From: Urechis unicinctus
Taxonomy: Eukaryota > Annelida > Polychaeta > Xenopneusta > Urechidae
Assembly: GCA_034190875.2 (NCBI GenBank)
Contig: CM067351.1
Coordinates: forward strand, 4,644,926-4,708,925
Reading direction: 5' to 3'
DNA length: 64,000 nt
Part shown: positions 28,191 to 41,165 of the stretch, in pieces
Layout: each line of letters opens with the position of its first letter
Numbering within the stretch: the stretch's first letter is position 1
The notes under the pieces: generated by a model
What the model saw: only the letters and a program-made list of their open reading frames with translations
What the model was told of the DNA's origin: nothing
The model's database searches: none
Position numbers and translations under genes: made by a program

Positions 28191-28586
28191 AAAAGTCTGT
28201 CGCAGTACTGCTGCACACAGTTCTACTCAAGGACATCGCAGTGGCTCAATAAAGTACAGTACTTCAAAGTATAACAAACAGAAGCAGAAGCCTGATGTAC
28301 ACTCTGTTTGTTTTGAGAATCGGGATGACCCTCAGTTTGAACAGTGCACATTTGACACTCTCTCCAATTCAACAGTAAGCCGGGACAAAGCATTTGCAAT
28401 ACTGCGCATTGAGGCATACCCCAAAAAGGAGAAAAATCTACGAGGTAAAGTGGATACAGGCGCTCAAGGGAATATCCTGCCTCTGCGAACGTTCCGCAAT
28501 AAATACCCATCACATGTAAATGAAGATGGACTGCCAACAGCCTTAGTTAAAAGTGACACCAAACTCACTGCATACAATGGCACTCG
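28186..28586 (+). pseudogene. pol: Gypsy pol, aspartic protease part
   Basis: A frame open from 28,186 carries the retropepsin active-site motif VDTGAQGNILPLR near 28,450-28,490, preceded by a linker of about 85 residues after the second zinc knuckle. Downstream the sequence runs to LTAYNGT, a usual protease landmark. After that the protease homology stops abruptly and, in another frame, RNase H sequence begins. The whole reverse transcriptase is therefore deleted, with the junction between about 28,580 and 28,588. The active-site aspartate is retained, but the enzyme would be cut short at its C-terminus. Confidence 0.85.
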
Positions 28587-30325
28587 CATGTGTATTTGGA
28601 GCAGAACGCTGTCACACATACTTGTATGGCAAACCATTTACCATAGTGTCAGATCATCGTCCACTGGAAATGATCTCAGCCAAATCACTCACATCTGCCC
28701 CAGCCCGTCTGCAGCGTATGCTGTTAAGGTTGCAGCGCTATGACTACGAGATAAAATACAGACCTGGCAAAGAGATGATTCTAGCGGACAGCCTTTCTCA
28801 ACTCCCAAAGCCTAGTGCTGATGAGCACATTGAACTGAATATTTAGGTATGCTTCGTTCAATTCAGCAACAGACGACTTGATGAGCTTCGTGAAGCAATA
28901 ACAAATGACGAGACACTCAATCGCCTGTCAAAATACATTATCCAAGGATTTCCCGGACGCCAAAGGGACGTCCACCACAGCATTTATCCTTATTGACCCT
29001 TCCGAGACGATCTAAGCATTGAGAATGGTCTCATTCTGAAGGGACGAGAACTGCTGATCCCGGAGATCCTCCGTGACCAATATCTAACTGACATTCACAC
29101 TGGTCACCAAGGGATTATCCGCTGTCAGATGCGCGCTAGAGGTAGCGTGTACTGGCCTGGGATCGACTCTGACATCGAGTGCATCATATCACAATGCGCC
29201 ATTTGTCAAAAGCACCAGGCATCGCAGAGTAAAGAGCCAATAGAACCCGTTATGACAACCGTTCCACCATATCCCTGGTATACTATTGGCTCAGATCTCT
29301 TCACACTGAATGATGAGAACTATCTCATCATAGCAGACTACAACTCAAAGTACCCGATTGTTGAACGCCTTGGACGTGACACTTCCAGCCGTCACGTAAC
29401 TGCCATTACCAGTCATGTATTTTCAATGTTTTGTTGTCCAGACCCCATCATCTCGGACAATGGTTCACAGTTTATAGGCAGTGCTTACCAGGCGATGACA
29501 AACAACTATGGAATAGCTCATGTCACCAGCTCCCCTCACCATCCTCGTTCACACGGTTTTATTGAACACATGGTCCGGAGCACGAAAGCCCTCATTAAGA
29601 AGTCACCTGAGGAAACCGACAAAGCTATTCTTGTGTACCGAATAACTCCTCTAGGCCCTAAAATCCCCTCACCAGCTGAACCCCCTTTCCAACGGAAAAT
29701 TAACTTCAACCTACCAGTCTACAACCAAGGCAGTGCCCATGACATAACTGCAGCTAGACAGCTAGCCCATCAGAAATCTGAAATGTGTTACAACAGCCCG
29801 AGCAAAACCCTCGATGAGCTTGACATCACCCAGCCAATTTACTACCAGGATGTGGCACGTAAAAACTGGATCCCCGGTAAGGTTATTGGAATTGGCCCCG
29901 AACCATGTTCCTACACAGTGCTATGCTGCACGACAGGTCGCCCTCTAAAACGCAACAGAATATTGCTACGACCTCGACCCATAGCCACTGACACTTACAC
30001 AAGCCCAACTCCGTCACCACCAGCTGCACCCTTAGTTGCCCCACCTACTCTACAGCTAACACAGGATAGCCCCGTACCTGATCCCATCTCCACACCTACT
30101 TGTAAAGTGAATCACAACGCAACAGTCTCCTCACCTGCGATACAGAAAAGTGGAAATACTACAATACCTATACCACGTCCCAAGCAAAATGTCATGCCTC
30201 CACGTCTCATATATCTAAGATATTTAACCGAACTACATATTCATATTGTAGCAGAACCAGATAGTATTGTTTTGTATGAATGTCAACTTGGGACTAGATT
30301 TAAATTGTGTGTCATTTTATTGTAA
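28575..30325 (+). pseudogene. pol: Gypsy pol, RNase H end and integrase
   Basis: One frame runs from the deletion junction to 30,325 with two in-frame stops: TAG at 28,844-28,846 and TGA at 28,994-28,996. The second stop stands where relatives have tryptophan. The 5' part has the RNase H landmark SDHRPLEM and the stretch YRPGKEMILADSLSQLP. Integrase follows, with a zinc finger (HTGHQG near 29,097, then CAIC) and a core with GSDLF, SDNGSQF and HGFIEHM. Counting from the methionine codon at 29,129, the acidic residues are D56, D110 and E146, an exact DX35E spacing. The C-terminal part is a proline-rich tail of about 110 residues. The integrase half from 29,129 is uninterrupted for 398 codons, the longest open frame in the window. 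Confidence 0.93.
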
Positions 30326-30398
30326 CAGGATGACTGCTACCTTTTTGTTTGTGACTGCAGACAAGAAACTTACATAATGTCTGTCATTGATGATTTCT

Positions 30399-30412
30399 TA
30401 AAAGAAGGGGGA
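30399..30412 (+). promoter_or_regulatory. Polypurine tract
   Basis: A purine run (AAAAGAAGGGGGA) ends directly at the TG of the 3' LTR. This is the expected site for plus-strand priming. Confidence 0.85.
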
Positions 30413-30545
30413 TGTTGCATCATAAAGCCCTCACTGAAAATCATAGCGTCCACCTCATGTGTTGGATGGTGGTTAAAAATAAAGACAGTTCTCTTCCCGT
30501 CTACATGGGTGTTTCTCAATATAGTTATTTGGACATAACATAACA
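30413..30545 (+). repeat. 3' LTR of Gypsy element
   Basis: 133 bp, TGTTGCATCATAAAGCC to CATAACA, matching the 5' LTR. The two differ by scattered substitutions and one indel. Confidence 0.9.
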
Positions 30546-33100
30546 ATGATATCTGACACTTTCAAGTCTGTTTTTGCACCATCAACTTATTCCCTCTTTT
30601 GATAGACCATCACGTTAGCCATTGCCTGGATAGGCAACAACCCAATATGCATGTGAAGTTGTGACTTCAAACTGTAATTGATACTTGGTCATGACATCAG
30701 ACAACTGTTTACAATTTAGATCCAACATCAGAAATAGGACTACCCCCAAGTACTGTTATAATTGCAATCTGAGGGCTTTTTAACCTTTGAGGTCTATCAT
30801 ATTAAGATAATTGGCATTAGTGGATAAGCAGCCGTTGATATGTGTTGATAAGTTTATAAAACCTACGATGCAAATCATGCAGGCCAGTTAAAACCATCAA
30901 TGGTGCTGCAACATTAGTCTCGTCAATCACAACTTGCCAAACAGCACAGTACCATACACATTATGGTTATGTCTGACCATATAACAACATATCTATCTTC
31001 ACGGCTGAAGGGCATCCATTATTTGTTAAAATTGTTAAGTTGATGTTGCATAGTCAAGTTCGCTTTACACTTAAATATCACTGAACAGTAATAACTTTAA
31101 TAGCCAAACAAGTCTGTCAAACAACAATTTGTTTTTCAACTTAACAACACCATCCAACAGTATTGAAACGAAAGCTGTTAAGGCCGAAATAGTAAATCAG
31201 TTGATCAGCTGATCGCGTTCGTTCGGTCGAGGGAATTGGGCAATGGATATAAATTCGGTCTGGGTAGGGGTAAAACGAGGATTAGGTAATACAGAGCACG
31301 CAGTAATAGAGATATTATATTATGTTACTGGTATAGCTTCTTTTCTGTCGATGTCAGAATGTATTTGTCGTGGAAATCCGTATTTAACAAAAAATTTCCA
31401 TGCGAAGTTGGTGGCCTAATGCAGAGTTTCGTAATTTATGAAATGTAATTATTAGCCGAAATACTGTAACAATCGTATCATTCTTAACCAGGGCTGTGAT
31501 AAAAGAAGTTTAATTGAATCTTAATGATCAATATTTGTCAGATTGGCAATTTTATGTGACTTGACTTCGCTATTCGTCTGCTAGTTTTTCTCTATATATT
31601 TCGCTGATCTGTCGCCCTTCGGCGTCATGGCAACGATCTGCGTCCTTGGGAGATCTCATATTGCGACTTTGTCAAAGGATGGCGCGTCTGAGTAGGTCAC
31701 GTTTTTTTAAGTTAGCCGATCTGAAATTTAACCCGATTTACAAAATCAATTGTACTGTTGAAGTTATTTGCACGATTCACAGCCATTTGGCGTGTGTGAC
31801 AGAAACTGTTGCAATGTTTAATTTTTTGTCATGAAATCCCGCTGAATCTATCAATCCAGCTTATTAAAACATCCCAATGAACTATTTGACCGGCATTGTT
31901 TGGGAAACTCACTTGTTCTCTGCATCCCGTATCTTTTAACAAATACGGATGAACTCTGTAATGATACTCAGAATACAACAATTTTGTCAGACTTGCACGT
32001 TCAACATCCTCACACTCTAAGGAACTTATCTAAAACAAATGTGGAAAAGAATACAATAAAGTTTTCTCGGGACAGTAACCACGGTGTAGGATAATGGTCG
32101 CCTGGTGGGTAAGGACAGAAGAGCATTCTCGCGTCGGAGTAGGATGCGTAAGGGGTTCAGGAACATACAGCGCTACAGTTAACTGGGTCACGGGAGTATA
32201 CGGAGGTGTCTGGGGGTATATGAATCGTTTGGAGGTCTTAGCGGACTGGATGGGCGCATAGGCGCTCGTGTCACTCAGAGCGCGAGGGCAGCGTTTGAGA
32301 GGGGAGCAGCAAAATAACGCTGCTGGTGGTTATGTGATATCAATGGCTATTAGTGAGTGGCTGTTTCCCAATATTATCATTCAGAGGGTTATGAATAAGC
32401 GTGCAAACATTCGTCGATTCTATGAAATCAATAATACTATCACTCACGCTTCCCAATGTAATGGTAGGTTGGGAATAAGAGTTACTTTTGAATCAACATG
32501 ACACTTTTAGCAGTAAATTAACACATATGCCATTTTATACCATATATGGTGCATCCATGACTAATCAGTAACTGATAGAGAAATGATTAAGAATATACAT
32601 AGTGATAATTCCATAAACATCTATATCAGGGTAAAATGATATGCTGAAATGAATATGCAACATATCAATTGTTATTTAATAGCTCAGTTTACATGGACTT
32701 TTTATTTTCCAACATGGTAATTGCATAAAAAAACAATAATAAACCAGCAGCTTTCAAGACTGATTTTTTAGCTGACATTGTCATATCTCGTTGTACACAT
32801 CTAAGGGGTAGGGTGTTACATGATAATATAGGTGTTTTGTTCACATGCGGTTTTCACAGAGACAGCTTAAACAAAGTCTGAACTAGTTATTGCATATTAT
32901 GACAAATTGTCATGGCAATATCTCCTCAGGTGTAGCAACCACATAGATTTTCTGAATGTTCGGGATCCAAACTTGCTATGTATTGAATTCGGATATCCGA
33001 CATTCATAGGGTGGTTATTGAGTAAGTGAATTATATTTGTGGATGGGAATATACTTTTAGGACCAATAATGGAGTTGACAACCTTCAATAAGCTTTTTGT
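30546..33100. other. No gene recognised
   Basis: Single-copy, AT-rich sequence with short open frames only. A G-rich plus-strand patch lies at about 32,095-32,300, with several GGGG or GGAGG clusters but loops too long for a convincing quadruplex. Confidence 0.4.
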
Positions 33101-33570
33101 GAAGTTTTAAGTCGTCTTCTGTCCAAAAATCTACTTATAAAACAAAATATTCATTAAAATTAGCGCTGATAAATTTTTATGAGGCTCTCACTCCAAGAGG
33201 TCTTTGTGATTAAATAAGGCTCCAAATACACTGGGAGCTTGAGAAAACTGCTGGTTCGATGTCTACATTTATTTTAGCAAAAGTGTGCAGTTAGAATGAG
33301 CTACACAATGATGTAAATTTTGTAGCAATTCGACCATTATTAACAGAGTTTTTCGAGATACTAGTTTTTCACTTATATATATATGACCTTGACATTAGTT
33401 TCAGATCAAGGTCAAAACAAAACCTCTTGGTTTTTCGCATTATTGACGTCTAACGATTGAAAAAAAAGATTGCAACCTGTATCGCGGATCAAAATTTTTT
33501 TTACATACATATATACATACATTATGACAAACTAACCAACAGAACTTGGCGAAGCGATTCGCCAAGGCCG
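33100..33570. repeat. Hairpin-rich interspersed-repeat candidate
   Basis: This stretch ends in two perfect hairpins: TGACCTTGA/TCAAGGTCA (33,384-33,392 with 33,406-33,414) and CTTGGCGAA/TTCGCCAAG with a four-base loop (33,545-33,566). Between them are A/T runs and TATACATACAT repeats. TGACCTTGA motifs and such a mix are common in short non-autonomous repeats of invertebrates. There is no second copy here, so the family status is inferred. Confidence 0.35.
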
Positions 33571-34069
33571 GCTTGACTTCACATAGCTAAAGTACCTCAA
33601 ACATTGAACAGATTCCATTTATATGCCAGATTGAGTATATTACACAATATATCGAATCTATCGCACGAGCGTTGTCATAATTTAGATCAACGACAAATAT
33701 CACAGTGGGAGATATTTATAAACCCAGGCTGAGAACACAGGTTGTCGAGTCACTTTAGCGACGTTATATATATTTTCTCGCTATCATCTGGTTGACTTGG
33801 TTATAAGCGTCTTAAATAACGATATAATATATTCAAGAGTTGTGGCTAATGCTTACCAAATCATAAGATATTCTCGGCCAGCAACGCAACTTCATCTAAA
33901 AGCACAATGTGCCTTAAGAATTATCCGACCAGCTGAAGCATTTCGGTTTGTCCGGGCGAATGTATATCTGTCTCCAGCCTCATTGGAAAACCAAATATGT
34001 ATATTTTTTATTCCCCCTATCGAGTGTCACGTGGATAGAATAAATTTGTGAAGGGAGTAATTCTAAGCA

Positions 34070-36646
34070 GTTCATGCAACCTCTCATAAATACGGTTAGA
34101 CCAGCAGTTGGGAGAATATTCCTGGAATGTTTGCACCCATATCAGAGAGCATCTCTCATTGCAAGTGCCTGTTCAAAATACTCAGGTCTAAAATGGTCGC
34201 TACGCAAAAACGAGTATGTTTTCGGCTTGGGTAAATCTGCTCTTTTACACCGCGCTTAAGATATCCATAGTTACGCAATGTCTCCTCCCGAAAAACAAAT
34301 AAATAACCAGATGCATACTGAAGAAAAGTTCTAAATAATCGCCGAAGAACGTTAAATATCTCAATTATTATTCATCGGAGGCCGAAACTTTTACCATCAT
34401 TCGATCTACATGAGTTTGTTAAGCTGACGAGCAATTTTTTTTATTTTAGGTGTCCACAATTGAGTGACTAATTAACAGTGACTCTGCAAAAGCCCCTGAG
34501 AGGTTTCGAAAATCGCAGTTTTAGCTTGGCCTAATTTATTTGGGAATGAAACCACTGCATCAAAACGAACAAATTTCATATCGAATGCCTTGTGTCAGAA
34601 GACGTAATCCTCATATATAGAGCTGTTCGATGAAGCCATATAATAAAATGTTACTGAATACTCTTACATTCTTGTATGTGCTCTGAATCGGCACTGTTGA
34701 TGGGCATTATGGCATCGCCCACGGACAGAGATATGTATGCAACTAGAATTTACCAAGCATAAACAATGGATTTGATGATCGCACTACTTCGATGGTCAGT
34801 GCCAAATATGAAGCTTTTGTTGAATATAAATGAGTTTATCAGTAACGCAAATGCTTGACGAAAATGTCCGATCAATGCCAAAAATTCTAACACCATTCGA
34901 TCCGCATGTGTTTGCTCAGCTAAAGAGCAAATTGTTTATTTTAGGTGTCATAAGCACTTTAATATAAATGTCGAGTTATATAATTAATATCAACGGTGGC
35001 ATCTGTATATCTGCTTCCATTTAACAATGCAGCCAGATTCTTGCAGTTAAAGCTTCAACATCAGCCACATGCAGCAGCAATGTTAATGACCCGCTGAAGC
35101 ACTTTAAGTAAACGGATGCGTAGGTTTTACTTATTTGATAGGATAAGATAAGTCAATGCGTAGGACGCAAGATAATTTAACTCTATCATCTGTTACCTAT
35201 TCTGTGCAAATCACGCAATCTACCAACCAGTAAGCTTCCAATGGAACGCCAAAGTATTCTCTACACCCAAGGGTCCGTTGGATTCCTCAGAGAGCTATCT
35301 ATTCTTAATACGCATAAAATGAAAGGACGCATATTCATTCGAAGCATTCAGTTAAGATAAATTATTCATGTCCCAGCAAAGCAGCTTTGATCATCTGTGC
35401 CTGTACGAGGCCGAATATTGTGCGGGCTGCTTATTGAGCAGCATTACATGTGTAAGCACGTAAATGTGCAAGGCCGCTTGAGTGTAAAAATATCGATAAC
35501 GACAGATTACAGACATAAATGAAGTCAGATATACCAGGTTGACTTAAAGGCGTAAATAAACACAAGAAGACAAAAACATAAGCTCACAACGAACACATTA
35601 TATCTCTGGAAACATTTGAGTATAATCTGTGTGGCGTTGATTGTAATGGCCAGAATAAAGCTGATCAAAAACTTTGGCTTTTACTACTACTTTGTTCAAG
35701 CATATCCGCTTTTATTTAGCAAGCGATACATTATTATGCGTAGTACAGCGACGATCATTTATTTCAGACTTTGTCCTATGGCATCTTTAGAGCCTTGCAT
35801 CGCCGCATCAAATGCACTGCCATGTACTGTAACAGCTGCTCGTGTACATATGCAGATTGATGCTAACGTTGAGTGGTTGTCCATGATGCGGTTGGTATTT
35901 AATGTGTCACAGTTTATCATAATGTAATTGTTATCTTTGCTGCAAGAGTTTCATTTTCAACAATGGATATACAACTGGATAACAGATATCATTTTGAAAA
36001 TAAAATATCCGAATTTTGCCTCAAACAAAAGGTCGCGTACGCAGTCAAATGGAATTTGCCACTCGCTGTTTTGCTTGTGCCATTATTGGCATGCAATACG
36101 TTGTCACGTATGTGTGACCCTAGAATCAAGATTTAGATAAAGGTACAAACCATGTCTTAGTAGATAATCAGCACGACATCGCCATACAAGGCATCTTTAA
36201 GGGTGTTTGGTATACTTTCTAAGTTATTTATCGAAACCAATTAAAGTAAACGATTGAATGCTTATCTATTGATAAACTGCAATGCACCAAAATGCAGAAT
36301 GTACTGCGAAACAAAATGCAGCTGCACGCGTGGTTTGTTTTCAATCGCAGTTGCAGCTGCTTAGAGCTAAATAATTCAGGAGATACGGAGCATATGCGAT
36401 ATAATTTGTCTTTTTCTATAAGGTCAGATACTACCTTCACAATTATTCAACCATATAATAAACAGTATTATCCCTTTTATGCGTGTAGACAAGCACCAAG
36501 CCAGAACTTCCGGCATAGTTGACTTTTATAATGTGACCTCTCACTGAGAAGAAACGAACGATGTGTTGTACAGTACGGTCGCAATAACGAAACTGGCTCA
36601 ATTAATGACATGATTTAATTGTTGTTGCCGTACTCTTATGCTGGCA
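34070..36646 (-). repeat. Block A: rearranged inverted copy of A'/A''
   Basis: Three joined pieces, each the reverse complement of right-side sequence. 34,070-34,440 matches 41,000-41,390, about 34,680-34,870 matches 43,310-43,560, and 34,870-36,646 matches 60,066-62,030 (A' has the same region with a deletion of about 0.9 kb near 40,960). The boundary piece 34,370-34,440 recurs at about 34,875-34,945, so A contains a local duplication with a piece of distal sequence between the copies. Confidence 0.85.
34074..34259 (-). pseudogene. THAP-like remnant in block A
   Basis: Read on the minus strand, the frame matches the THAP-like peptide of A' (41,166-41,360): SFLRSDHFRPEYFE, then QALAMRDAL, a stop, and YGCKHSRNIL. 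The AVPTIF box is altered to a related AGLTVF. As in the other two copies, arginine stands where the C2CH cysteine before xxHF is expected. The remnant ends at the left edge of block A, so the upstream and downstream parts differ from A'. Confidence 0.45.
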
Positions 36647-36651
36647 TTAAT

Positions 36652-36783
36652 ATGTATACATACTTATTAATATATATTTATAAATATATATATTTATATC
36701 TATATATATACATACAAATAATTATATACTTATATATCGATATATATATGTATGTTTTAAACACAAATATACATATATGTATA

Positions 36784-36817
<34 letters not shown>

Positions 36818-36872
36818 CATATGTATACATATATATCAATATAAACATATATGTATCTACATAAATATATGC
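36652..36872. repeat. Impure TA/TATACA microsatellite
   Basis: TA-rich simple sequence directly at the inner edge of block A, close to the centre of the palindrome. Tyrosine-isoleucine frames on both strands are repeat products. Confidence 0.85.
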
Positions 36873-37807
36873 ATTCAGTTGATGTACTTTGGTCTTTATC
36901 CTCTCAAGAGATATACAAGTGCACTGCATGCATATCAAACCATTTGCATGTATACGCACGTGCAATTTGCCTGAGCGGTAACGTTCCACTTTGTTTATTT
37001 CAATAGCTGTATCGCATTTCGTGTAGGAAAATACAGGTGGCTGGCCCACAACAATTGTCAGATTGATTTAAAAGTCAGAGAATTCTAAGCATAGCTTATG
37101 CTGCCGTCCCACTGCCTAACAAACCGGTTTAAAATAGCCGGATAGCACATTCCTGCACACTACCACATTTCCACAACCCATACCAAAAATCCTATTTACG
37201 ATAATTTGGTCGGAGAAAAGCGGAGAAAGGCGCAGAAAGGCGATGAACAGCAGCCATGACCATGACCCAAGTTTATTGCAGTAGCACCTCCCAAACGAAA
37301 TGACCAAGCATAATCACAGTGTTCGACATGACATAAAGAAATGGTAAGATTATTAGTAGCAGTAAAGTAATTGCACTTCTTGGAATGTAGCCAAATGGTA
37401 CAATTCAAGTAACCCAGTACATCACACGTAATACACGCACACATATAAACACACACACTCACAAACACACAAACGCACATTCACCCAAGAACATATAAAG
37501 CTGCGTACAACCATTACACTTTTTAACCAACGATTCAAGCGTAAAATATTTGTTGCAGCAGCATTATATATAAAAAGCGTGTTTGTCATCAAAGCTGAAA
37601 GGGTTGTTGCATATTGTCTTTGACCAGAAATATCGTTTTAAAACAAGTATGGTTGGTGCAAATATTATGTACAGTTTTGCTAATTAGAGGAAATATTTGG
37701 ATAAGCTATTGAATCTGTTAAGTTTCATGAGTATCGCTACATGCATCTTCTACGTCACAAGGCCAAAATGAATAGTAGATATTGTCTTGATCTAGAAGGT
37801 CATTGCG
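36873..37807. other. Central spacer; no gene seen
   Basis: Contains a three-unit 10-bp repeat of CGGAGAAAGG type at about 37,210-37,241 and an ACAC-rich stretch at 37,432-37,484. Otherwise single-copy and non-coding as far as I can read. Confidence 0.5.
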
Positions 37808-38108
37808 TATCGCATAGTGCCACCAGTCCTAACTACCGTTTTAGTGTGTAATAAGAGCAACGACGGATATCAATGCATAAAGCCACAATACACCATAATT
37901 AGGGTTGCTATTAGTATAATAATTTTGATGGACCACTTGAACGTGCTATCGCTGCATTATGTTGGTAAATAACACATACAATGGATCAAAATTATGAACG
38001 CAAATAGCGTCATAAATTAAGCAGATAAATGTACTTAAGATATGACGATTCGTAGGCATAGTAGGCGTAACATTCTCATTGCACCATTAAGGTGTTGCTC
38101 AAATCAGA
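37808..38108 (+). repeat. Repeat X, copy 2
   Basis: Direct copy of 1-310, placed in the palindrome spacer about 480 bp before A' begins. An open frame crosses its right edge (38,042-38,320) but is not kept in copy 1. Confidence 0.75.
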
Positions 38109-41100
38109 TGTGTCGACGGCAGCCATACCAAGAACTTGATTGCGCATGCCCGTGCATGGCCGAGATAAACGCCTGGATATATATCGTGCCTTGCAGAGCA
38201 GGGTTGCAGGGCACTGGTAGTCGATTGTCAATAAGAACCAGATCGCTGAACTACGTCAAAGGGTTTTTGACCAGCATGAACTATTATTGGCGTACTTTTC
38301 TCAAATACCATGCAAACTGATGCACTTGCATTGAGGTATGTCATACGTTGACAGCGATGTATGCACAGTTCGATCATTATCTTTGTATGCAAAATCTACT
38401 GTTGGCCAAACTGTTTGCCTTGCAGCTGCTGCGGATCGATTGAGATGATCTGAAGAGTTAGGGGTTACCGGGTCTGTAGGATATATATGTACCGATTTGA
38501 AAGCAAGACGAAGCCAACAATTGAACGACACAAATAGATGCCCAACCTGCTCGTGGTCAAATGATTTGAGCGAAAATGGAGTGCAGTGACAGATCCAAGT
38601 CAGTATAAAGCATTCTTCTTTTGATAACTGTTGATGAATCAGGAACTCGTTAGTCTCACTGCATTAGATGGTATCATTGCATCAAGGAATTTTGCGATAT
38701 CAATAGATATACTTAGATAGTATGACGTTTTCCGACACATGGATAATCTGACAAAATGTTAAAATGCTGGTATCGCGAGGAGATTTTAACCTTCATATGC
38801 GCACATCCGGTTAAAATGTAATTTAAATGGGCATTTGTTTGCCGTGAATATAAAATTTGGTTATAACGGCCTTGTAGTTCATACTATCCAAGATTTCTCA
38901 TAGTAGCTCGGTTCCGTTTGTTTAGCATGATGCTAAAAAATGCCATGAACACCTATTGAAAAGTGCATAATGTTAGGTGACTAGAGGTATGCATATTTGC
39001 CATTCATCTTTTCGTGACCCGTTTAAAACAACCTGACGATCGAACAAGAGCGATCGTATCCTTGTCATTTCTTATCAACAGCAGAAAATTAAAACGATTG
39101 ATGTGACTACAACTTAATCAATTGTCCATCGGTAATATTATAAGCATCAAGCTATGGTACGATATCGCCACGGTAAACACGATAACACCCCTGCACCATT
39201 AGCTTCATAGTATTCATTTATTTTACCCCTATGTGTTTGTACGCGATACACCATCATCATTGCACCAACTAATATCGTCTCACAATCAGCCTCCAAGCGA
39301 TATGGAGAACACCAATCTTGTTTGCCATGTAGGACCATCAATATACTAGATTCGTCAACAAATAATTTGAGAGATATATCTCAGCCTTTAAGCTATAACC
39401 TTCCGTCTTGATAACCGTTAAGGCGATAAGGATGGGTTCGCGTGACTTGCCCTGTGTTGTCCAAATGCGAGGTTTGGTTTTGAAAGCCGTGATCTTACCT
39501 GGCCCACCTCGTAGATTTGAGCTGCTCCATATATTCTTTTCAAATAATATGCGTCGTGTGATTTAATACGGCCATCAACACAAAGCTATATCGCATCATC
39601 GGCTCATTAACACCCAATACTAATTAGCGAGAACGCAACATTGATGCCAGTCATTGAGATGGACGGCGCTCTTGACTCGCTACTCACAAGACACAAACAT
39701 ATTACACACACCAAAATACGCTTTGACCAGCTCGGTCCAGGCTATTTCATACGCACGATCAAACCACGTTTGCAATGGGATATAACTGTTCTTAATCGTA
39801 ATGTATGGTTTGGTTAAGCTCTCATTTACGCTGAACATTTAAAAGACTTCATTCTCTACTATGGTGATCTTCCTTGCTATTTACATATAGGCACTGGATC
39901 ACATCAATGCCTGCTCAATTATCTGGTCTTGGCCCGGAAACTGTATAGAATGCTACCAAGCAGTAGCGAGTTATGTTTTTTGGTGATACACGAGTTCAGG
40001 GTAACGCATGAGAATCGAATTATCACGGCAAATTTATCGGTAGCATGTGCATTTTAGCTAGAATCATTTAATAAATCCTGATTTGTTAGGCGGTTTTGGG
40101 CTATTATCGTGCCTCAGCTGATCTCCATATATAACAACAAGAGATTTATTGAGCCAGCATCACTATTTCGACCGTACTGTACAAAACATCAGTCGTTTCT
40201 TCTCAATCCGAGGTCACTTTCTAAAAGTAAACTATGCCGTGAGTTCTAGCTTGGTACTGTTCTCCGTGCGAAAAAAGCAGGAATACTTTTCATAATGTGG
40301 TTGCATCATTGTGTAAGCAGTATCTGACCTTAAAGAGAATGACAAATTATTTCGCATATGCACCGGATTTCAAGCATTATCTTGCTCAAAGCAGCTGCAA
40401 CTGCTAGTGAAGACAAACCACACTGGAGGTTATTAATAGATAAGCATGGAATCGTTTGTTTTAACTGGTTTACTCAGAAAGTATACCAAACACGCTCAAA
40501 CATACATGCCAATCTTGCAGCAGGTTACTAATTGACCAATAACGATTATCTATTGCATACCTTGCCCTTAAAGATGCACCGTGTGGAGATGCTGTGCTGA
40601 TTATACACTAAGGCTTGGTTTGTACGTTTACCAAGTTCTTGATTCCAGGGTCACACATACGAGACAAGTTAGTTCATGCCAAGAATGACACACGTTGTAC
40701 ATTGAGTAGCAAGTGCCATTCGACTGCGTAGGCGTCATTTTGTTTGAGCCAAACATCAGATATTTTAATGTCAATATGATATCTGATATCCAATTATAAG
40801 TGCAATGTTGTAGCAGCACTGATAACAATTACATAAATAAAGACTGTAACACATTCATCACCAACCGCATCATGGACAACCACTCAACGTTAGCATCAAT
40901 CAGCATGAGTACACGAGCAGCTGTTAGAGTACACTGCAATGCATTTGATGCGGCGATGTGAAACGCTGATCGGCATTAATATAAAGTGCTTACGACGCCT
41001 TAAATAACATTTGCGCTTCAGCTTAACAAACACATGCGGATCAAATGGTGTTATAATTTTGGGCCTCCGATGAATAATAATAGAGATATGTAACGTTCTT

Positions 41101-41165
41101 CGGCGAACAGTTCGAACTTTTCTTCCGGAAGCGTCTGGTTTTTCATTGTTTCTCGGGAGGAGACA

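Larger units (their letters stand above)
26931..30545 (+). mobile_element. Ty3/Gypsy LTR retrotransposon, defective
   Basis: Both ends are intact: 5' LTR, primer binding site, gag, protease, RNase H, integrase, polypurine tract and 3' LTR lie in order on the plus strand. The flanks GTGAT (26,926-26,930) and ATGAT (30,546-30,550) look like a five-base target duplication with one change. At 3.6 kb it is shorter than usual for the group because reverse transcriptase and the start of RNase H are missing between about 28,580 and 28,588. The order protease-RT-RNase H-integrase and the DX35E integrase core place it in Ty3/Gypsy. The LTRs differ at about 9 of their first 72 bases, so it is an old insertion. 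It lies wholly inside the non-repeated island. Confidence 0.95.
24481..34069. other. Non-repeated island between L and A
   Basis: L/R homology stops exactly at 24,480 (partner 44,441) and A/A' homology begins at 34,070. Nothing between them has a copy in the window, apart from the two LTRs of the Gypsy element. Removing about 9.6 kb brings the two inverted repeats to a common centre. I found no target-site duplication at the edges (GATAATACT|AAAAT and AAGCA|GTTCATG). The stretches 24,481-25,950 and 26,120-26,930 contain no gene I can support. Confidence 0.6.

Noticed and set aside
31203-31214. 12-bp palindrome GATCAGCTGATC
   Set aside because: Short and isolated, with no dyad flanks or gene context. 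Likely chance.
24481-34069. Island as one transposon
   Set aside because: No inverted or direct terminal repeats and no target duplication were found at its edges.
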